From contig CAZKPB010000010.1 of the NCBI GenBank assembly GCA_964554535.1, positions 19,636-83,635 on the forward strand: DNA of 64,000 nt. Reading direction: 5' to 3'. The first letter of the stretch is position 1. Each line of letters begins with the position of its first letter. A program made the position numbers and the translations under genes. Source of the DNA: DMER64 sp964554535. GTDB lineage: Bacteria; Bacteroidota; Bacteroidia; Bacteroidales; UBA932. Positions 61,787 through 64,000 of this stretch are shown here, piece after piece. Below the pieces are notes generated by a model. The model did no database searches. It was not told the origin of the DNA and worked only from the letters and a program-made list of their open reading frames with translations.

Positions 61787-63655
61787 ATGGGAACCCTGCT
61801 AGATACTATAAACTCTCCTGCCGACCTAAAAAAACTCAATCAGAGTGAACTGATTACACTATGTGACCAGTTGCGCGAATACATCACCGACTGCTGCGCC
61901 AAAAATCCCGGTCACCTGGGAGCCAGTCTGGGAACTGTAGAATTGACCGTGGCCCTGCATTACGTATTTGACGCCCCCACGGATAAAATCATCTGGGACG
62001 TGGGTCATCAGGCCTATGCCCATAAAATACTCACCGGCCGGCGCAAGGAATTCCTGCACAACCGCTGCCTCAACGGGCTGAGCGGATTCCCAAAAATGAG
62101 CGAAAGCCCGTACGATGCCTTTGGCACCGGGCACTCGTCCACGTCCGTCTCGGCCGCATTGGGTTTTGCCACGGCTGCCGCCTTGCGTGGCACGCACGAG
62201 CAGGTGGTGGCCGTCATTGGAGACGGTTCGCTCACCGGCGGACTGGCCTATGAAGGGTTGAATAACGCGGGCGGTTCTCACGCCAATATGCTCATAGTGT
62301 TCAACGACAACCAGATGTCTATTGAGCCCAATGTGGGCGGCCTGCACAATTCCCTGCTCAAGATTACCACGTCGGCCCATTACAACCGGCTCAAACAACG
62401 CACCTGGCACGCCCTGGGGGCAAGTACCCTGCGCGACCTGGTACAGAAATCCGTCAGAGCCATAAAACGCGCCATAGTGGGACAAAGCACCCTGTTCCAG
62501 ACACTGGGTATCCGATACTTCGGCCCCGTGGACGGACACGATGTGATCCGCCTCATCAAAACGCTGGAACGCCTCAAGACCCTCAACGGCCCCAAACTGT
62601 TGCACATCCTCACCGTAAAGGGAAAAGGCTATGCGCCGGCAGAACACAACCAGTCCGTCTGGCATGCTCCCGGCCTGTTTAACCCCAAAACCGGGCAGCG
62701 CGTGGCCGAGGAACCCGGCACCCCGGGCAAAACCCGCTTCCAGGACGTATTTGGGCAAACCCTGCTTGAACTGGCCCGTACCAACCCCAAAATAGTGGCC
62801 ATCACCCCTGCTATGCTCAGCGGCTGCGGACTCAAACGGATGATGCAGGAAATGCCCGACCGCTGCTTTGACGTGGGCATTGCCGAGCAACACGCCGTCA
62901 CCTTTTCCGCCGGTCTGGCTGCCGCGGGCTATCTGCCCTACTGCAACATCTATTCTTCATTTATGCAACGCGCCTACGACGGAGTCATTCACGACGTGGC
63001 CCTGCAAGACCTTAAAGTGGTATTATGCTTGGACCGGGGTGGTCTGGTAGGTGAAGACGGAGCCACGCACCACGGCGCCTTTGACCTGGCCTACTTCAAT
63101 TGCGTGCCCAATTTGTGCGTGGCGGCTCCCATGGATGAAGAACAACTGCGCCAGATGCTCTATTCGGCCCAAGACCTCGCCTACCGCGCCCTGAGCATCC
63201 GTTACCCCAGAGGCTCCGGTTTTGGCAACAAGAACTGGAACCAGCCGTTCACCTTCATTCCAAAGGGTACCGCGCGGTTATTGCATCAGGGAAACGACCT
63301 GGTCCTGCTCAGCATCGGGTCGGCAGGTATTATGGGTGCCCAAGCCATTGCCAAAGCGGAAGAGACCGGGATAAGCATTTGTCATTACGATATGCGTTTC
63401 CTGAAACCTATAGATACAGAAGTGTTGGACTATGTGGCCACCCGTTTTTCCCGCATAGTCACCTTGGAAGACGGATGTCTGATTGGCGGACTGCATGCTA
63501 CCGTTTCCTCATACATGGCGGCCGGCGGCTACCCTGTAAAAGTGACAGGGCTTGGAATACCGGACCGTTTCATTGAGCAGGGAAAAGTGCGTCAATTATA
63601 TGCACAATGCGGATACGATGTGGAAAGCATTGCACAAACCCTGACCAAGGTTTGA
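61787..63655 (+). CDS. dxs: 1-deoxy-D-xylulose-5-phosphate synthase
   Basis: A 622-residue thiamine-diphosphate enzyme, first step of the MEP pathway (pyruvate plus glyceraldehyde-3-phosphate). The ThDP/Mg motif is GDGSLTGGLAYEGLNNAG. GTGHSSTSVSAALGFA, FDVGIAEQHAVTFSAGLA and LDRGGLVGEDGATHHGAFDLAY are the usual catalytic segments. Length is normal. It forms a pair with purA and is followed by a tRNA cluster. Confidence 0.96.
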   Translation: MGTLLDTINSPADLKKLNQSELITLCDQLREYITDCCAKNPGHLGASLGTVELTVALHYVFDAPTDKIIWDVGHQAYAHKILTGRRKEFLHNRCLNGLSGFPKMSESPYDAFGTGHSSTSVSAALGFATAAALRGTHEQVVAVIGDGSLTGGLAYEGLNNAGGSHANMLIVFNDNQMSIEPNVGGLHNSLLKITTSAHYNRLKQRTWHALGASTLRDLVQKSVRAIKRAIVGQSTLFQTLGIRYFGPVDGHDVIRLIKTLERLKTLNGPKLLHILTVKGKGYAPAEHNQSVWHAPGLFNPKTGQRVAEEPGTPGKTRFQDVFGQTLLELARTNPKIVAITPAMLSGCGLKRMMQEMPDRCFDVGIAEQHAVTFSAGLAAAGYLPYCNIYSSFMQRAYDGVIHDVALQDLKVVLCLDRGGLVGEDGATHHGAFDLAYFNCVPNLCVAAPMDEEQLRQMLYSAQDLAYRALSIRYPRGSGFGNKNWNQPFTFIPKGTARLLHQGNDLVLLSIGSAGIMGAQAIAKAEETGISICHYDMRFLKPIDTEVLDYVATRFSRIVTLEDGCLIGGLHATVSSYMAAGGYPVKVTGLGIPDRFIEQGKVRQLYAQCGYDVESIAQTLTKV

Positions 63656-63669
63656 TTTTGTAGATTTTT

Positions 63670-63700
63670 TTTGGTAGTTTGGAGAAAACTCCTATCTTTG
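63670..63700 (+). promoter_or_regulatory. Bacteroidetes-type promoter for the tRNA cluster
   Basis: TTTG (63670-63673), 19 bases, TATCTTTG (63693-63700), 36 bases before tRNA-Thr. It is the best match to the consensus in this window. Confidence 0.8.
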
Positions 63701-63736
63701 CCGCTCCTAAATGGAAGGATAGTGCGGGCGGATTCT

Positions 63737-63810
63737 GCCGATGTAGCTCAGTTGGTCAGAGCAGCTGATTTGTAATCAGCAGGTCGTGGGTTCGAATCCC
63801 TCCATCGGCT
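63737..63810 (+). tRNA. tRNA-Thr (TGT)
   Basis: The acceptor GCCGATG pairs with CATCGGC, with discriminator T; anticodon stem GCTGA/TCAGC and loop TTTGTAA give anticodon TGT (63771-63773). The T arm has GGTTCGAATCC. CCA is not encoded. Confidence 0.97.
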
Positions 63811-63847
63811 CAACGTTTTTTGAAAGATTGCACGTAATAAAATAATT

Positions 63848-63930
63848 GGGAGGGTACCAAAGTGGCCAACTGGGGCAGACTGTAAATCTGCTGGCGCACG
63901 CCTTCGTAGGTTCGAATCCTGCCCCTCCCA
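63848..63930 (+). tRNA. tRNA-Tyr (GTA)
   Basis: An 83-base class II tRNA with a long variable arm. The acceptor GGGAGGG pairs with CCCTCCC, discriminator A. Anticodon stem GCAGA/TCTGC and loop CTGTAAA give GTA (63882-63884). CCA is not encoded. Confidence 0.97.
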
Positions 63931-63938
63931 CTACAAAG

Positions 63939-64000
63939 GCGGAAGTAGCTCAGTTGGTAGAGCATCAGCCTTCCAAGCTGAGGGTCGCGAGTTCGAACCT
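63939..64000 (+). tRNA. tRNA-Gly (TCC), cut by the window end
   Basis: The first 62 bases are visible: acceptor start GCGGAAG, D arm AGCTCAGTTGGTAGAGC, anticodon stem TCAGC/GCTGA with loop CTTCCAA, anticodon TCC (63972-63974), and the start of the T arm. In Bacteroides a Thr-Tyr-Gly-Thr cluster precedes tuf, so these probably follow outside the window. Confidence 0.93.

Noticed and set aside
61859..62893. Minus-strand open frame of 344 codons
   Set aside because: Antisense shadow of dxs.

Overview
This window looks like part of the chromosome of a member of the Bacteroidetes, most likely order Bacteroidales. The evidence is direct. Many gene starts are preceded by the Bacteroidetes -7 promoter element TAnnTTTG, in the best cases with TTTG 18-21 bases upstream. 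Ordinary Shine-Dalgarno sequences are rare. The gene families are typical of the phylum: eukaryote-like glycogen synthase and branching enzyme, DUF4783, DUF5683, an atpD-C-x-B-E-F-H-A-G ATP synthase operon, and the rpsU-xer-hpf group. Base composition is roughly balanced. I cannot name a genus. Coding density is very high: no gene-free stretch exceeds about 110 bases, and many neighbours overlap. I see no insertion sequence, prophage, CRISPR array, rRNA gene or obvious pseudogene.

Layout. 1-8491 (minus): one tightly packed operon, exonuclease VII (xseA, xseB) followed by branching enzyme, debranching enzyme, a GT4 glycosyltransferase, a GH57 hydrolase and a GT3-type glycogen synthase cut by the window edge. 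8528-12418 (plus): engB, prs, nadE, an unrecognised 50-residue membrane microprotein, and der. 12437-18097: DUF4783, rlmH, a 1187-residue multi-membrane-segment histidine kinase, and a convergent NtrC-family regulator without a DNA-binding domain. 18172-21232: cmk, ispH and a truncated PriA-like protein that has lost its helicase motifs. 21239-25637 (minus): parA, parB, DUF5683 and an MltD-like transglycosylase.

25736-32946: a lipid kinase; a helix-hairpin-helix plus predicted outer-membrane-barrel protein; purE; then the overlapping run hpt, adk, obgE, PAP2 phosphatase, lplA. 32943-38832 (minus): both subunits of methylmalonyl-CoA mutase and an isolated urocanate hydratase. 38932-40456: rpsU with an exceptionally strong ribosome binding site, a Xer-type recombinase and hpf. 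40490-47739 (minus): a nine-gene F1Fo ATP synthase operon. 47848-57578: topoisomerase IV (parE, parC), recJ, lysS, a SpoU methyltransferase, a thioredoxin-fold protein and ssb. 57585-60427 (minus): two paralogous MFS transporters. 60518-64000: purA, dxs and a Thr-Tyr-Gly tRNA cluster cut by the window end.

The content suggests a fermentative bacterium that stores glycogen, makes isoprenoids by the MEP pathway (dxs, ispH), runs a B12-dependent succinate/propionate branch (mutAB) and salvages lipoate. Most of the window is core housekeeping. The items most worth a second look are the PriA-like protein without ATPase motifs, the kinase/regulator pair, the HhH-barrel protein, the nadE-der microprotein and the rpsU translation signal.
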